DNA of 64,000 nt, from positions 8,566,001 through 8,630,000 of the forward strand of contig CATNEN010000038.1 in the NCBI GenBank assembly GCA_950097015.1. The letters are read 5' to 3'. Shown here one piece after another: positions 12,401-23,721 of this stretch. The stretch comes from Macrostomum hystrix (lineage: Eukaryota; Platyhelminthes; Macrostomidae). Numbering within the stretch: the first letter of the stretch is position 1; every line of letters begins with the position of its first letter. The notes under the pieces are model-generated. The model was not told the DNA's origin. It did not search any database and saw only the letters and a list, made by a program, of their open reading frames with translations. Made by a program: the position numbers and the translations under genes.

Positions 12401-15400
12401 GAAAACAGTAGATAGAAAACAGTAGATAGAAGACAGTAGATAGAAGACAGTAGATAGATAACAGTAGATGGAAGACAGTAGATAGAAAACAGTAGATAGA
12501 AAACAGTAGATAGGAGACAGTAGATAGAAAACAGTAGATAGGAGACAGTAGATAGAAAACAGTAGATAAAAAACAGTAGATAGGAGACAGTAGATAGAAA
12601 ACAGTAGATAGGAGACAGTAGATAGAAAACAGTAGATAGAAAACAGTAGATAGAAGACAGTAGATAGAAGACAGTAGATAGATAACAGTAGATGGAAGAC
12701 AGTAGATAGAAAACAGTAGATAGAAAACAGAAGATAGAAAACAGTAGATAGAAAACAGTAGATAGAAGACAGTAGATAGAAAACAGTAGATAGAAAACAG
12801 TGATGGAAGACAGTAGATAGAAAACAGTAGATAGGAGACAGTAGATAGAAAACAGTAGATAGAAAACATTAGATAGAAAACAGTAGATAGAAAACAGTAG
12901 ATAGAAAACAGTAGATAGGAGACAGTAGATAGAAAACAGTAGATAGAAAACAGTAGATAGATAGAAAACATTAGATAGAAAACAGTAGATAGAAAACAGT
13001 AGATAGAAAACAGTAGATAGGAGACAGTAGATAGAAAGCAGTAGATAGAAAACAGTAGATAGAAAACAGTAGATAGGAGACAGTAGATAGAAAGCAGTAG
13101 ATAGAAAACAGTAGATAGAAAACAGTAGATAAAAAACAGTGATGGAAGACAGTAGATAGAAAACAGTAGATAGGAGACAGTAGATAGAAAACAGTAGATA
13201 GAAAACATTAGATAGAAAACAGTAGATAGAAAACAGTAGATAGAAAACAGTAGATAGAAAACAGTAGATAGAAAACAGTAGATAGGAGACAGTAGATAGA
13301 AAACAGTAGATAGAAAACAGTAGATAGATAGAAAACATTAGATAGAAAACAGTAGATAGAAAACAGTAGATAGAAAACAGTAGATAGGAGACAGTAGATA
13401 GAAAGCAGTAGATAGAAAACAGTAGATAGAAAACAGTAGATAGAAAACAGTAGATAGAAAACAGTAGATAGAAAACAGTAGATAGAAAACATTAGATAGA
13501 AAACAGTAGATAGAAAACAGTAGATAGAAAACAGTAGATAGAAAACAGTAGATAGGAGACAGTAGATAGAAAGCAGTAGATAGAAAACAGTAGATAGAAA
13601 ACAGTAGATAGAAAACAGTAGATAGAAAACAGTAGATAGGAGACAGTAGATAGAAAACAGTAGATAGGAGACAGTAGATAGGAGACAGTAGATAGAAAAC
13701 AGTAGATAGGAGACAGTAGATAGAAAGCAGTAGATAGAAAACAGTAGATAGAAAACAGTAGATAGAAAACAGTAGATAGAAAACAGTAGATAGAAAACAG
13801 TAGATAGGAGACAGTAGATAGAAAACAGTAGATAGGAGACAGTAGATAGAAAACAGAAGATATAAAACAGTAGATAGGAGATAGTAGATAGAAAACAGAA
13901 GATAGAAAACAGTAGATAGGAGACAGTAGATAGAAAACAGTAGATAGGAGACAGTAGATAGAAAACAGTAGATAGGAGACAGTAGATAGAAAACAGTAGA
14001 TAGAAAACAGTAGATAGGAGACAGTAGATAGAAAACAGTAGATAGAAAACAGTAGATAGAAAACAGTAGATAGAAAACAGTAGATAGAAAACAGTAGATA
14101 GAAAACAGTAGATAGAAAACAGTGATGGAAGACAGTAGATAGAAGACAGTAGATAGATAACAGTAGATGGAAGACAGTAGATAGAAAACAGTAGATAGAA
14201 AACAGTAGATAGGAGACAGTAGATAGAAAACAGTAGATAGGAGACAGTAGATAGAAAACAGTAGATAGAAAACAGTAGATAGGAGACAGTAGATAGAAAA
14301 CAGTAGATAGGAGACAGTAGATAGAAAACAGTAGATAGAAAACAGTAGATAGAAGACAGTAGATAGAAGACAGTAGATAGATAACAGTAGATGGAAGACA
14401 GTAGATAGAAAACAGTAGATAGAAAACAGAAGATAGAAAACAGTAGATAGAAAACAGTAGATAGGAGACAGTAGATAGAAAACAGAAGATATAAAACAGT
14501 AGATAGGAGATAGTAGATAGAAAACAGAAGATAGAAAACAGTAGATAGGAGACAGTAGATAGAAAACAGTAGATAGGAGACAGTAGATAGAAAACAGTAG
14601 ATAGGAGACAGTAGATAGAAAACAGTAGATAGAAAACAGTAGATAGGAGACAGTAGATAGAAAACTGTAGATAGAAAACAGTAGATAGAAAACAGTAGAT
14701 AGAAAACAGTAGATAGAAAACAGAAGATATAAAACAGTAGATAGAAAACAGTAGATAGAAAACAGTAGATAGAAAACAGTAGATAGAAAACAGTAGATAG
14801 AAAACAGTAGATAGAAAACAGTAGATAGAAAACAGTAGATAGAAAACAGTAGATAGGAGACAGTAGATAGAAAACAGTAGATAGAAAACAGTGATGGAAG
14901 ACAGTAGATAGAAGACAGTAGATAGATAACAGTAGATGGAAGACAGTAGATAGAAAACAGTAGATAGAAAACAGTAGATAGGAGACAGTAGATAGAAAAC
15001 AGTAGATAGGAGACAGTAGATAGAAAACAGTAGATAGAAAACAGTAGATAGGAGACAGTAGATAGAAAACAGTAGATAGGAGACAGTAGATAGAAAACAG
15101 TAGATAGAAAACAGTAGATAGAAGACAGTAGATAGAAGACAGTAGATAGATAACAGTAGATGGAAGACAGTAGATAGAAAACAGTAGATAGAAAACAGAA
15201 GATAGAAAACAGTAGATAGAAAACAGTAGATAGAAGACAGTAGATAGAAAACAGTAGATAGAAAACAGTGATGGAAGACAGTAGATAGGAGACAGTAGAT
15301 AGAAAACAGTAGATAGAAAACAGTAGATAGATAGAAAACATTAGATAGAAAACAGTAGATAGAAAACAGTAGATAGAAAACAGTAGATAGGAGACAGTAG

Positions 15401-17065
15401 ATAGAAAACAGTAGATAGAAAACAGTAGATAGGAGACAGTAGATAGAAAGCAGTAGATAGAAAACAGTAGATAGAAAACAGTAGATAGAAAACAGTAGAT
15501 AGAAAACAGTAGATAGAAAACAGTAGATAGAAAACAGTAGATAGAAAACAGTAGATAGGAGACAGTAGATAGAAAACAGTAGATAGGAGACAGTAGATAG
15601 GAGACAGTAGATAGAAAACAGTAGATAGGAGACAGTAGATAGAAAGCAGTAGATAGAAAACAGTAGATAGAAAACAGTAGATAGAAAACAGTAGATAGAA
15701 AACAGTAGATAGGAGACAGTAGATAGAAAACAGTAGATAGGAGACAGTAGATAGAAAACAGAAGATATAAAACAGTAGATAGGAGACAGTAGATAGAAAA
15801 CAGAAGATAGAAAACAGTAGATAGGAGACAGTAGATAGAAAACAGTAGATAGGAGACAGTAGATAGAAAACAGTAGATAGGAGACAGTAGATAGAAAACA
15901 GTAGATAGAAAACAGTAGATAGGAGACAGTAGATAGAAAACAGTAGATAGAAAACAGTAGATAGAAAACAGTAGATAGAAAACAGTAGATAGAAAACAGA
16001 AGATATAAAACAGTAGATAGAAAACAGTAGATAGAAAACAGTAGATAGAAAACAGTAGATTGAAAACAGTAGATAGAAAACAGTAGATAGAAAACAGTAG
16101 ATAGAAAACAGTAGATAGAAAACAGTAGATAGAAAACAGTAGATAGAAAACTGTAGATAGAAAACAGTAGATAGAAAACAGTAGATAGGAGACAGTAGAT
16201 AGAAAACAGTAGATGGAAGACAGTAGATAGAAAACAGTAGATAGAAAACAGTAGATAGGAGACAGTAGATAGAAAACAGTAGATAGGAGACAGTAGATAG
16301 AAAACAGTAGATAGAAAACAGTAGATAGGAGACAGTAGATAGAAAACAGTAGATAGGAGACAGTAGATAGAAAACAGTAGATAGAAAACAGTAGATAGAA
16401 GACAGTAGATAGAAGACAGTAGATAGATAACAGTAGATGGAAGACAGTAGATAGAAAACAGTAGATAGAAAACAGTAGATAGGAGACAGTAGATAGAAAA
16501 CAGTAGATAGGAGACAGTAGATAGAAAACAGTAGATAGAAAACAGTAGATAGGAGACAGTAGATAGAAAACAGTAGATAGGAGACAGTAGATAGAAAACA
16601 GTAGATAGAAAACAGTAGATAGAAGACAGTAGATAGAAGACAGTAGATAGATAACAGTAGATGGAAGACAGTAGATAGAAAACAGTAGATAGAAAACAGT
16701 GATGGAAGACAGTAGATAGAAAACAGTAGATAGGAGACAGTAGATAGAAAACAGTAGATAGGAGACAGTAGATAGAAAACAGTAGATAGAAAACAGTAGA
16801 TAGGAGACAGTAGATAGAAAACAGTAGATAGAAAACAGAAGATATAAAACAGTAGATAGAAAACAGTAGATAGAAAACAGTAGATAGAAAACAGTAGATA
16901 GAAAACAGTAGATAGAAAACAGTAGATAGAAAACAGTAGATAGAAAACAGTAGATAGGAGACAGTAGATATAAAACAGTAGATAGAAAACAGTGATGGAA
17001 GACAGTAGATAGAAGACAGTAGAGAGGAGACAGGAGACATGAGACAGGGGAGAGGAGACAGTAGA
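6473..17065 (+). repeat. 10.6-kb minisatellite array, 14-bp unit (AGTAGATAGAAAAC / AGTAGATAGGAGAC)
   Basis: About 750 copies of a purine-rich 14-bp unit with two main variants, plus rarer markers (AGATAAAAAACAG, ACAGTGATGGAAGAC, GATAACAGTAGATGG, AGACAGAAAGC). Both edges (6473-6720 and about 17010-17065) are more degenerate than the centre, as expected if unequal exchange homogenises the middle. The unit lacks stop codons on the minus strand, and 14 is not a multiple of three, so all three minus frames stay open; overlapping ORFs of up to 1,271 codons with a 14-residue period are artefacts. No other gene is visible inside. Confidence 0.97.
8001..11596 (+). repeat. Higher-order tandem duplication (about 1.94 kb) within the 14-bp array
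   Basis: Rare unit variants recur in the same order at a constant spacing: GAAGACAGTAAATAG at 9381 and 11320 (1,939 bp apart), and AGTAGACAGAAAGC at 8001 and 9926 (1,925 bp, one 14-bp unit fewer). The 523-codon ORFs at 8086-9657 and 10025-11596 are identical, again offset by 1,939 bp. Related blocks recur less perfectly further right. Confidence 0.9.
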
Positions 17066-17075
17066 GTTGGCTGTC

Positions 17076-17790
17076 ATAGTAGACAGGGAACAAAAATGTG
17101 TTATTTGGCGTGTCGAATGTTATAACAACAGGAAAGTGCATATGAAAGTCCATTACTTGAAGTAGTTGATACGTTTCGGCGTGTATATGTAAGGAGTTGA
17201 AAGTTTTATTAACGTAGCCAATTACAGATTTCTCTGAAAAAAGTTTTGATCACTCGTTAATTTGACTACGTCGAAATTGTGTCTGAATCTAACTCTACTT
17301 AGAGTAAAGCACAAAGCATTTAAAAAATAATATACAAATTTGTCTCTAAATGAACTACAAGTTCTCTCTCAGTACGTCTTATATCTCTCTTTTAGACACT
17401 TCTGCAAAAACATCCTTGTGTCTGTTTATTTGAAGCGAGAAAAACTGTAAACAGGAAAACTAAGTAGAGAAATAGTGCTCAGGTTTTACAGCGCGTAAGA
17501 AATTTACAATTTAAGATAAATTATAGCAAATTTTTAGATGCTCAAAAAGAAACCAATTTTTGAGTCTGTGTCTGACTGTCTCAATGTCTCAACTCATGCT
17601 GATCTCTTTAAAGTAATGTTTAATTCCGGCAGGACGGTCTGAAAACATAGATTTCGAACAGCAGTTATCAATGGAATTATATCAAAGTTTAAGAATATTA
17701 CCTATGTGCTGATTGGATAATCAGTAGATATCTACCTATCTGTGAGTGGTACAACGCACTCAACTACTAAGTAAATTATTAATTATGACA
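17076..17790. other. AT-rich region without a recognisable gene
   Basis: Sequence between the large array and a SINE. I see no coding exon, tRNA or tandem repeat. Confidence 0.5.
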
Positions 17791-17792
17791 GT

Positions 17793-18075
17793 TGACTCCA
17801 CATATTCCGATCGGGCCAAATGTGCAGTGGATAGCACAGCAGCAGCTATTGCGCAGGCTGCGTACTGCTGTTCAGTCCATGGACTGGTGGAGGGCGCCGC
17901 AAACACCCACCATTACCAGAGCTAATGCTGGTACACATTTGAAATCTGGGTGAACTAGAGTTAAATTAATTACAGAGTAGAGTCTAGTGTGCTAAATGGC
18001 ACAAATGGTTCCAGTGGAGTCGGGAATCGAACCCCGAACTTCAAGTCGTGAGTCTGATGCTCTAACCACTTTCAG
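17793..18075 (-). mobile_element. tRNA-derived SINE, family 1, copy with tRNA head
   Basis: On the minus strand it begins with a tRNA-like head containing GTGGTTAGAGCATCAGACTC (A-box-like) and GGGGTTCGATTCCCGACTCC (B box), then CACTGG and the body shared with the copies at 3.7 and 24.6 kb. By alignment to a tRNA cloverleaf the anticodon position would read CAC, but stem pairing is decayed, so this is a pseudo-tRNA head and not a functional tRNA gene. Confidence 0.82.
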
Positions 18076-18244
18076 GCCAGTTTACTAAGTCAAGATCACC
18101 TAGAGAAATATAGCGCTTCGGTTTCAGAATTTCATAGTTCCAATATAAAAGCCGAACAATACCTAGCATCATTCGGTTTTGAGACTGTTTCAAAAGCTGC
18201 TTAACTCACGTGTTTTTTGCGCGTTAAAACAACAGCTAAACTGA

Positions 18245-18906
18245 CTAAACAAGCACTACAATGGATAGAGCAGCGATGGCTGAAATCGCACATACAGCGA
18301 GCTGTACACCTAAAAATGTAAGATAAGCGATTTAAAATAATCCTGCACAATGCCCGGCCAACAGGCAGCAAGTGCAACAGCCCAGCAGCTTACATGAATT
18401 CGACGCGCCATTTTCGGGAATTTTGGAGACACTCGAGTTGCTGGTAGCGTTGCACCGTAGTCCTGATCAAAATTTGACGGTATATAATTCTACATGGTAC
18501 GAGAAAGAAACTTACTGACACAAATGGTGTGTCATAACAATTCGCCCAGTGTGACATCGACATTAAACTGGCTTTTCATGTTTAAGTGCACATGTGCTCA
18601 TGTCTTACCTGAATAGCCAGATGGACAGGTACAGATAAAATATGGATCCAAAAATGTTATAATACAGGTGCCACCATTCTGACAGACAGGCAGTGTAGAG
18701 ATGCCTTTGGTAGGCTGAATTGTATGACAGATGCCATCAGTATCCGTAATGCAGTACGGATTGCCAAAGGGCGGCGGGCAGTTGCAAGGTGGACTGGCTG
18801 TGTAGTTGTTACAGGTGCCACCGTTGTAGCAGATGATTTTCGAGCAGTCAGCAGCTGCTATGCGGTCTGCACAACAGCATTTGCAAACTATTATGATAGT
18901 GCACAT
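18245..18906 (-). CDS. Small protein with two EGF-like domains and a hydrophobic C-terminal tail (two exons)
   Basis: Exon 1 (18906 to 18609) encodes two EGF-like modules: CSKIICYNGGTCNN...CNCPPPFGNPYC and CQNGGTC...CTCPSGYSG. It ends in a strong donor (CAG|GTAAGA). An acceptor after a pyrimidine-rich tract (ACATTTTTAG, exon from 18309) continues in the correct phase: the split Gly codon is restored and the frame reads VQLAVCAISAIAALSIVVLV then a stop (18245). The model gives about 120 residues with a 299-bp intron. The hydrophobic tail could be a membrane anchor or GPI signal. The start is uncertain: an ATG at 18906 gives a poor signal peptide, and an acceptor-like TGCTGTTGTGCAG just inside suggests an upstream exon. 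Extracellular or cell-surface placement is inferred from the EGF modules. Confidence 0.58.
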
Positions 18907-18989
18907 AATCAATTAAGATATCAAGATAGTACGAGCTTATATTCTGACCATGGATGGGACTTTTGCTAAAGTTTGAGTGCTGAGAAGTT

Positions 18990-19375
18990 GATTGAAGCCT
19001 ATAATATAATAATAATAATAATTGCAGGAGGGCTGCGGGCAATGACACAGTTTGGTGACACTAGACCCGCAGCCAGCGAGGAGGCAATTCTGCCCATTTC
19101 GCTGACTCCTGAGCACACCCGCACACAGAGACACCGTTCGCAGGCAAACGCTCACACAGGTGTGTACATCTGCCCTGACTTTCTCATCGTCAGGCAGTGT
19201 ACACTCTCACTGTGCCTTGGAGGTTGGCCCTCAAGGGCGTAAATTGCACGACAAGCCCCCAAGCCCTCTCTCCGCGGCTGCGCCCCAAATAAATGTGGCC
19301 TCGCCGTGGAATCGAACTTAGGGACTGTGGTGCGAGTGGCAAACGCGTTAACCGCTCTGCCACCGACCCCCTGAT
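18990..19375 (-). mobile_element. tRNA-derived SINE, family 2, near-full copy
   Basis: Read on the minus strand, the head GTCGGTGGCAGAGCGGTTAA (A-box-like) is followed by AAGTTCGATTCCACGGCGAG (B box), GGCGCAGCCGCGGAGAGAGG, a central body, and GGGCAGAATTGCCTCCTCGC. It ends in an (ATT)n tail. Other copies lie at 22.1-22.4, 31.7-31.8, 51.4-51.8 and 59.5-59.9 kb. Confidence 0.85.
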
Positions 19376-20819
19376 TGCAGCCTAAGTCAAGGAGTCCTTA
19401 TAAAATATATAGACTCAATATATGAGTCTAAAGCTCACTGGTGCCCAAATGTTGGGTTGTAGTGAGGCGTGGCCTATGGGCCTGTCTCAATATGCAAAAC
19501 CAAAATGTACGTGTACGTGGAGTATGGCAAACTGTTTTATTGATTTGTCAAGTCCTTAAAGTATATTAAGTATATAAAGTATATATTGCGCCATTTCCAA
19601 GAAAAATCACACTGGGTCAATACGATTTCGGCCATAGACAAATATACGGCTAGAAAATTCCAGCAAGAAATTATGCAACAAAATGTAGTCACCTGCAAAC
19701 CAGGCCTCTAGCAGAATGCTAATCACAATAAGCGCTGATGCTGAAATAGGCCAGGTTGCTTGTCCTGACCAATTGCTAACGTCAAGTTAGCAACACGGTG
19801 ATTGTGTTTAATTTTTAGTGAAGCTTGTTTTTGTTTTCACTTACATCCTTCTGGTAGAGTCGAAAATTCTATTTTTTTAGAAACTAATGCTAATGATTTG
19901 TGGTATTTCCACAAGGGGGAATTCAAATTCTAGATTGATTTTTCTACAGTTAAGGCGACAAAAAAAATAAAATAAAATACATTTTTTTTGACCCGGAGGA
20001 AAGGTATAGGTCGTTTAGTTAAGCTTTCGTGAGCACCCAATGCAGCTGTGTCAAACCTTGTTCAAAGTCATGGTCCCACTTAAAAATGTACCACCACCTT
20101 GTTATAATTTTCTGAAAACTTCCAACATCTATAAATTGTTTTTATCCTAAATGCGTATTGGACAATCAATTAATGACGCCATTTTCTGGTGCATGCACTC
20201 CGCGAATAAAATTCCTGTTTCAACCAGTTCTGGGCGATGAGTGACGGCAGAAACTCTGCGAGGTGTCCACGTTTCCTCCCGCGTGCACTTTCCGCCCTTT
20301 GCAGTCTAGAAATTGAAGGCCTAAACCTTCTTAGCCCGATCAAGAAGGTTAGAACAGCCAATAAGACCTTAATCCTATACAATGGCCTTCGCCCTTAATT
20401 TAATCTTCCCAATTTCTCTCCCGTCTGTCTTGTTAGCCTTGGAGGCTCCATTTATGAATCGAGCTGGGGCGTCTGGCCCTCCAAAGTCCAACGTGACCCG
20501 GCCGCTCTGCGTGCGTCATCCCTCGCCCTGGCGCAGACACCACCGAGACGAGGGCACGGCGGGCAGTTCAGCCGAATCCCATCTCCCTGGAACAACCGTA
20601 AGCCAATGCTGGGCCTTCGCAAGTTTCCCATTGCACATAAAGGGGCAGCAGTGCGTGGAGATATGACCGTCAATCATCTGTGAAGGCTTCCTCCTGCGCC
20701 CCAATTCCCATCGCTGCGCAAATCTGCGGATTTAAAGGCCAACCAACGAGCCGAACCGATTCCAGGAAACCCGGACCCGCAGTCTGCCGCACTGACTAAA
20801 CTGACTAAACTGAATCGCG
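19376..20819. other. Intergenic region upstream of the EF-hand gene
   Basis: 19,380-20,380 is AT-rich with no gene seen. 20,450-20,819 is GC- and CpG-rich and runs into the EF-hand start codon, so it probably contains the 5' untranslated region or promoter. Short ORFs here on both strands lack family features. Confidence 0.4.
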
Positions 20820-22566
20820 ATGGGAATTCTCTCGCCTTCGTCACCCGCTTCTGGCGGCGAGGGTGGTCGAGGCGGTCGCATCATGCGCGTCTTCAGTCGC
20901 AAGAAAAAATCCGCCGAGACGGCCGCGACGATGCCGCCAAGTTCGTCAAATTCGGCGACACCAAAACTGCATCGCGAGAGCGATGAGCTAGCTCAGTTTG
21001 AGCAAAGAGAAGCGACTACAACAGGCCAATTCAGCAGTGAGTCAAGTTAACTGTCCTGCAGCAACAATTCTTCACTTTCTTCACTTCACTTTAAATATCG
21101 CCATTGTGCAAGAAACTTTGGAATATCTATATCTATATATTTATACTCCGTATATCTATATCTATAGAAAAATATTACGCTACCCACTTTTTATATAGCG
21201 AAATACATAGGAAGCACCGTATGCATTTGACAAAAAGCGCATCGAAATATTCTGTACAAGTACTCTCGGTTGAGTTGGCTGAGTTGAGTGAAATGCATAT
21301 GTCCGGGCTGGCTAGTGTGGCCCACATCCATAACATCCCACACAACGCAGTCCTCTGTACCCCGCCACCAGAGTTGAAGAACACCTTCGACTTCTTCGAC
21401 ATTGACAATGACGGCCGAATTTCTAGTGAAGAGCTACGCAAAGTGCTGAAATTCCTTGGAACTAAAGTCAGCGAGGAAGAGGCCAGACTAATGATCGCTG
21501 AGTTTGATGCTAACCGTGAGTCGTAGAAAATTTGTTTTCATGTGTTCTCAATTGGTCAGGACAGAAAGTGTCTGTCATCCCGGCTGTAATGCTGACAGAG
21601 CAAAAATGACCGCAAAAGCATTTCCCATCGTAGGCAACGGAACAGTGGAGTTCAACGAATTCCTGGAAATGATGACTCGCTATCAGAGAAAAAGTTGTCT
21701 GCAAATTTACCACGAAGTTCCTTCAACGGAGGAAGCGGATGTCCTGGAGGCCTTCCAGGTAAGAGCTCTTTTTTATTTTGCAGCGTTGCAGGCTTAATCC
21801 GTATCGTAAAAGGTAAAAGTAAGTTAGTTTTGTTTAGGGGCAAGTCGCCATACCTCTTCCTGTCACCAAACCAATTCGTGCAGGCGTTCGACCACAACGG
21901 CGACAACAACATAGACTTCGGCGAGCTCAAGAAGACGATGCAGTTCCTTGGCGAGTGGGTCTCTGACAACGACATTCGCTGCATGATGCGACAGGCCGAC
22001 AAGGACGGAGATGGCAGGATTGATCTTCAAGGTGGGTGCCATTTATCAAGAAGCGAAGAAGTTCATATTGCACCTGATTCAAGGGTCCTGATTCAGCTGG
22101 GAAGGCCTTCTAAGGGGAAGAAAGAATCTTCTTAAAAGAAGAAGCAATTCTGCCCATTTCGCTGACTCCTGGCATGGGCACACACGCACACTGATACTGT
22201 ACGCAGGCACACGCTCACACAGGTGTGTACATTTGCCCTGACTTTCTTATTGTCAGGCAGTGCACACGTTTACTATGCCTTGGAGGTTGGCCCTCAAGGG
22301 CGCAAATTGCGCAACAAGTCCCCAAGCCTTCTCTCTGCGGCTGCGCCCCAATGAATGTGACCTCACCGCGGAATCGAGCTCAGGGACCTTAGTGCTTGAG
22401 GGAAACGCAAAAACCGCTCTGCCACATACCCTAGAGCTAATGCTTATATATGTAAACATATTAGTTGAAATAGTTGATGAAATAGTTGAAATCCATTCCA
22501 TTAATCTCGTTTGCAGAATTCAAAAGCCTGATGGCAGCTCTCAGAGGTGGCGCTGGACGCCAATAA
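20820..22566 (+). CDS. Four-EF-hand calcium-binding protein, calmodulin/troponin C-like, with N-terminal extension (five exons)
   Basis: Exons 20820-21036, 21372-21515 (or from 21351), 21634-21758, 21884-22031 and 22517-22566 join in consistent phases to 227 residues. The first 72 residues are a low-complexity Ser/Gly/Lys-rich extension (MGILSPSSPASGGEGG, then RKKKS). Four EF-hand loops follow: DIDNDGRISSEE, DANRNGTVEFNE (created by splicing), DHNGDNNIDFGE and DKDGDGRIDLQE (also completed by splicing). Loop 3 has Asn instead of the usual Gly at position 6; the other three look competent for calcium. Two EF pairs and linker spacing fit the calmodulin/troponin C superfamily, but the long N-terminus is unlike calmodulin. 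The last intron holds an antisense SINE. The exon 2 acceptor is ambiguous: both candidates keep phase. Confidence 0.85.
22138..22435 (-). mobile_element. tRNA-derived SINE, family 2, inside the last intron of the EF-hand gene
   Basis: Shares with the 19-kb copy the blocks GAGGCAATTCTGCCCATTTC (here GAAGCAATTCTGCCC), CACACAGGTGTGTACAT, CTTGGAGGTTGGCCCTCAAG and GAATCGAGCTCAGGGAC, in the same order and orientation. The A-box end AACCGCTCTGCCAC lies at about 22411-22424. It lacks the (ATT)n-tail end present in the 19-kb copy. Confidence 0.83.
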
Positions 22567-23721
22567 AAACAAGGATATAGTACACAGGCACACGAACGGC
22601 GGCCCATGTTCTCCTGTACATTCGAGTGTACAGCAGTCAGTCAGTACAGTGTAAAACTGTCAAACAAAACAGTATATTATGTGTAGCTGCTGTTAAAAAA
22701 TAAAGCTAAAACTGTTATTTCAATAACGTCGCTATTTTTCAGAAATTCCCAAATTCTGTCAGTTCAGTTTTGAAGGCTAACGTCATAGTGCCAGAATAAT
22801 TTATGTACATTTTTCTTGAACTCATAATTTAGAAAATGCCAGTTATACCAGTGGGTATTATGGCTATGAGTGCAACACATCAGCATATACCATGCTTGTA
22901 CGCTACAAATGTCTATGGCCTAAAGTTATTTAGCAAGTTTAGCAAGACCGATGAGTAGATTTTCAAATTTTACCATGCTACCAAGGTATTGTGACTATAG
23001 AAGCTAAATACATCCTATAACGTCAAGCGATGTAATTTTCAACTACCTGTTTCGCAAAATAATTATTTCATATCATGTTTCATCGTATAGAGACAGGTGT
23101 AAAATGCAGTTCAAAGTAATTGCCATGTAAGTCCAACAGTAGCTTTTACAGGTAGACAAAACATGTAGGATTGTGATGTCATTTATTTTTGTAATTTTAT
23201 TGCTAAAAAGTACAAATACTGCTTCGTCAGGCGTACAGAAAAAGACAAAAGTTTTAGCTCGCACCACTTTAACTGGCCTTTCTAAACTGAATTGAGTACG
23301 TCCTGTGAAAAGAGTCCAGTTGGTCTAGCGCAGCTGGACTCACCAAAAAATCTACTGAACTTAAATGCAGCGACAAAAATACAGTAAAATGATAGTATCT
23401 GCCAGATGCATGCCTCTAGTTAAAACAATAAGCTTCATGGTAAAGCAGCAAACTGCCCTGTTTAGCAGTCAGCCAACTCAGTCCTGAAATAAGTTATCAA
23501 TACTAAAATCACTAAGGATTTATTACTTATTAAAGCAGGGTATTTTAAAAAACTGAAAGGAAATTTTAATCTACATGTAATGTAATATTGTAATATATTC
23601 AGGTACATTGTGGACTGCACTGGGATCACACATAATTGTGTAACCGCATCTCAAAGATTATTGCGTATCAAAACCCACCATTTGAATGCCGACAAGCAAG
23701 CCGATTCACCTCACAGCAATG
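22567..23721. other. Intergenic region without a recognisable gene
   Basis: AT-rich; includes AATAAA at about 22700, a possible polyadenylation signal for the EF-hand gene. No exon or repeat array seen. Confidence 0.4.

Noticed and set aside
6614-17153. Very long minus-strand ORFs (up to 1,271 codons) with a 14-residue FSIYCFLSTVFYLL-like repeat
   Set aside because: The 14-bp unit lacks stops on the minus strand in every frame, so all three frames stay open at once. The hydrophobic repeat is a translation artefact, not a membrane protein.
17990-18075. Functional tRNA gene (also at 24840-24905)
   Set aside because: The head has recognisable A and B boxes, but anticodon-stem pairing is poor and a SINE body is attached in several copies.
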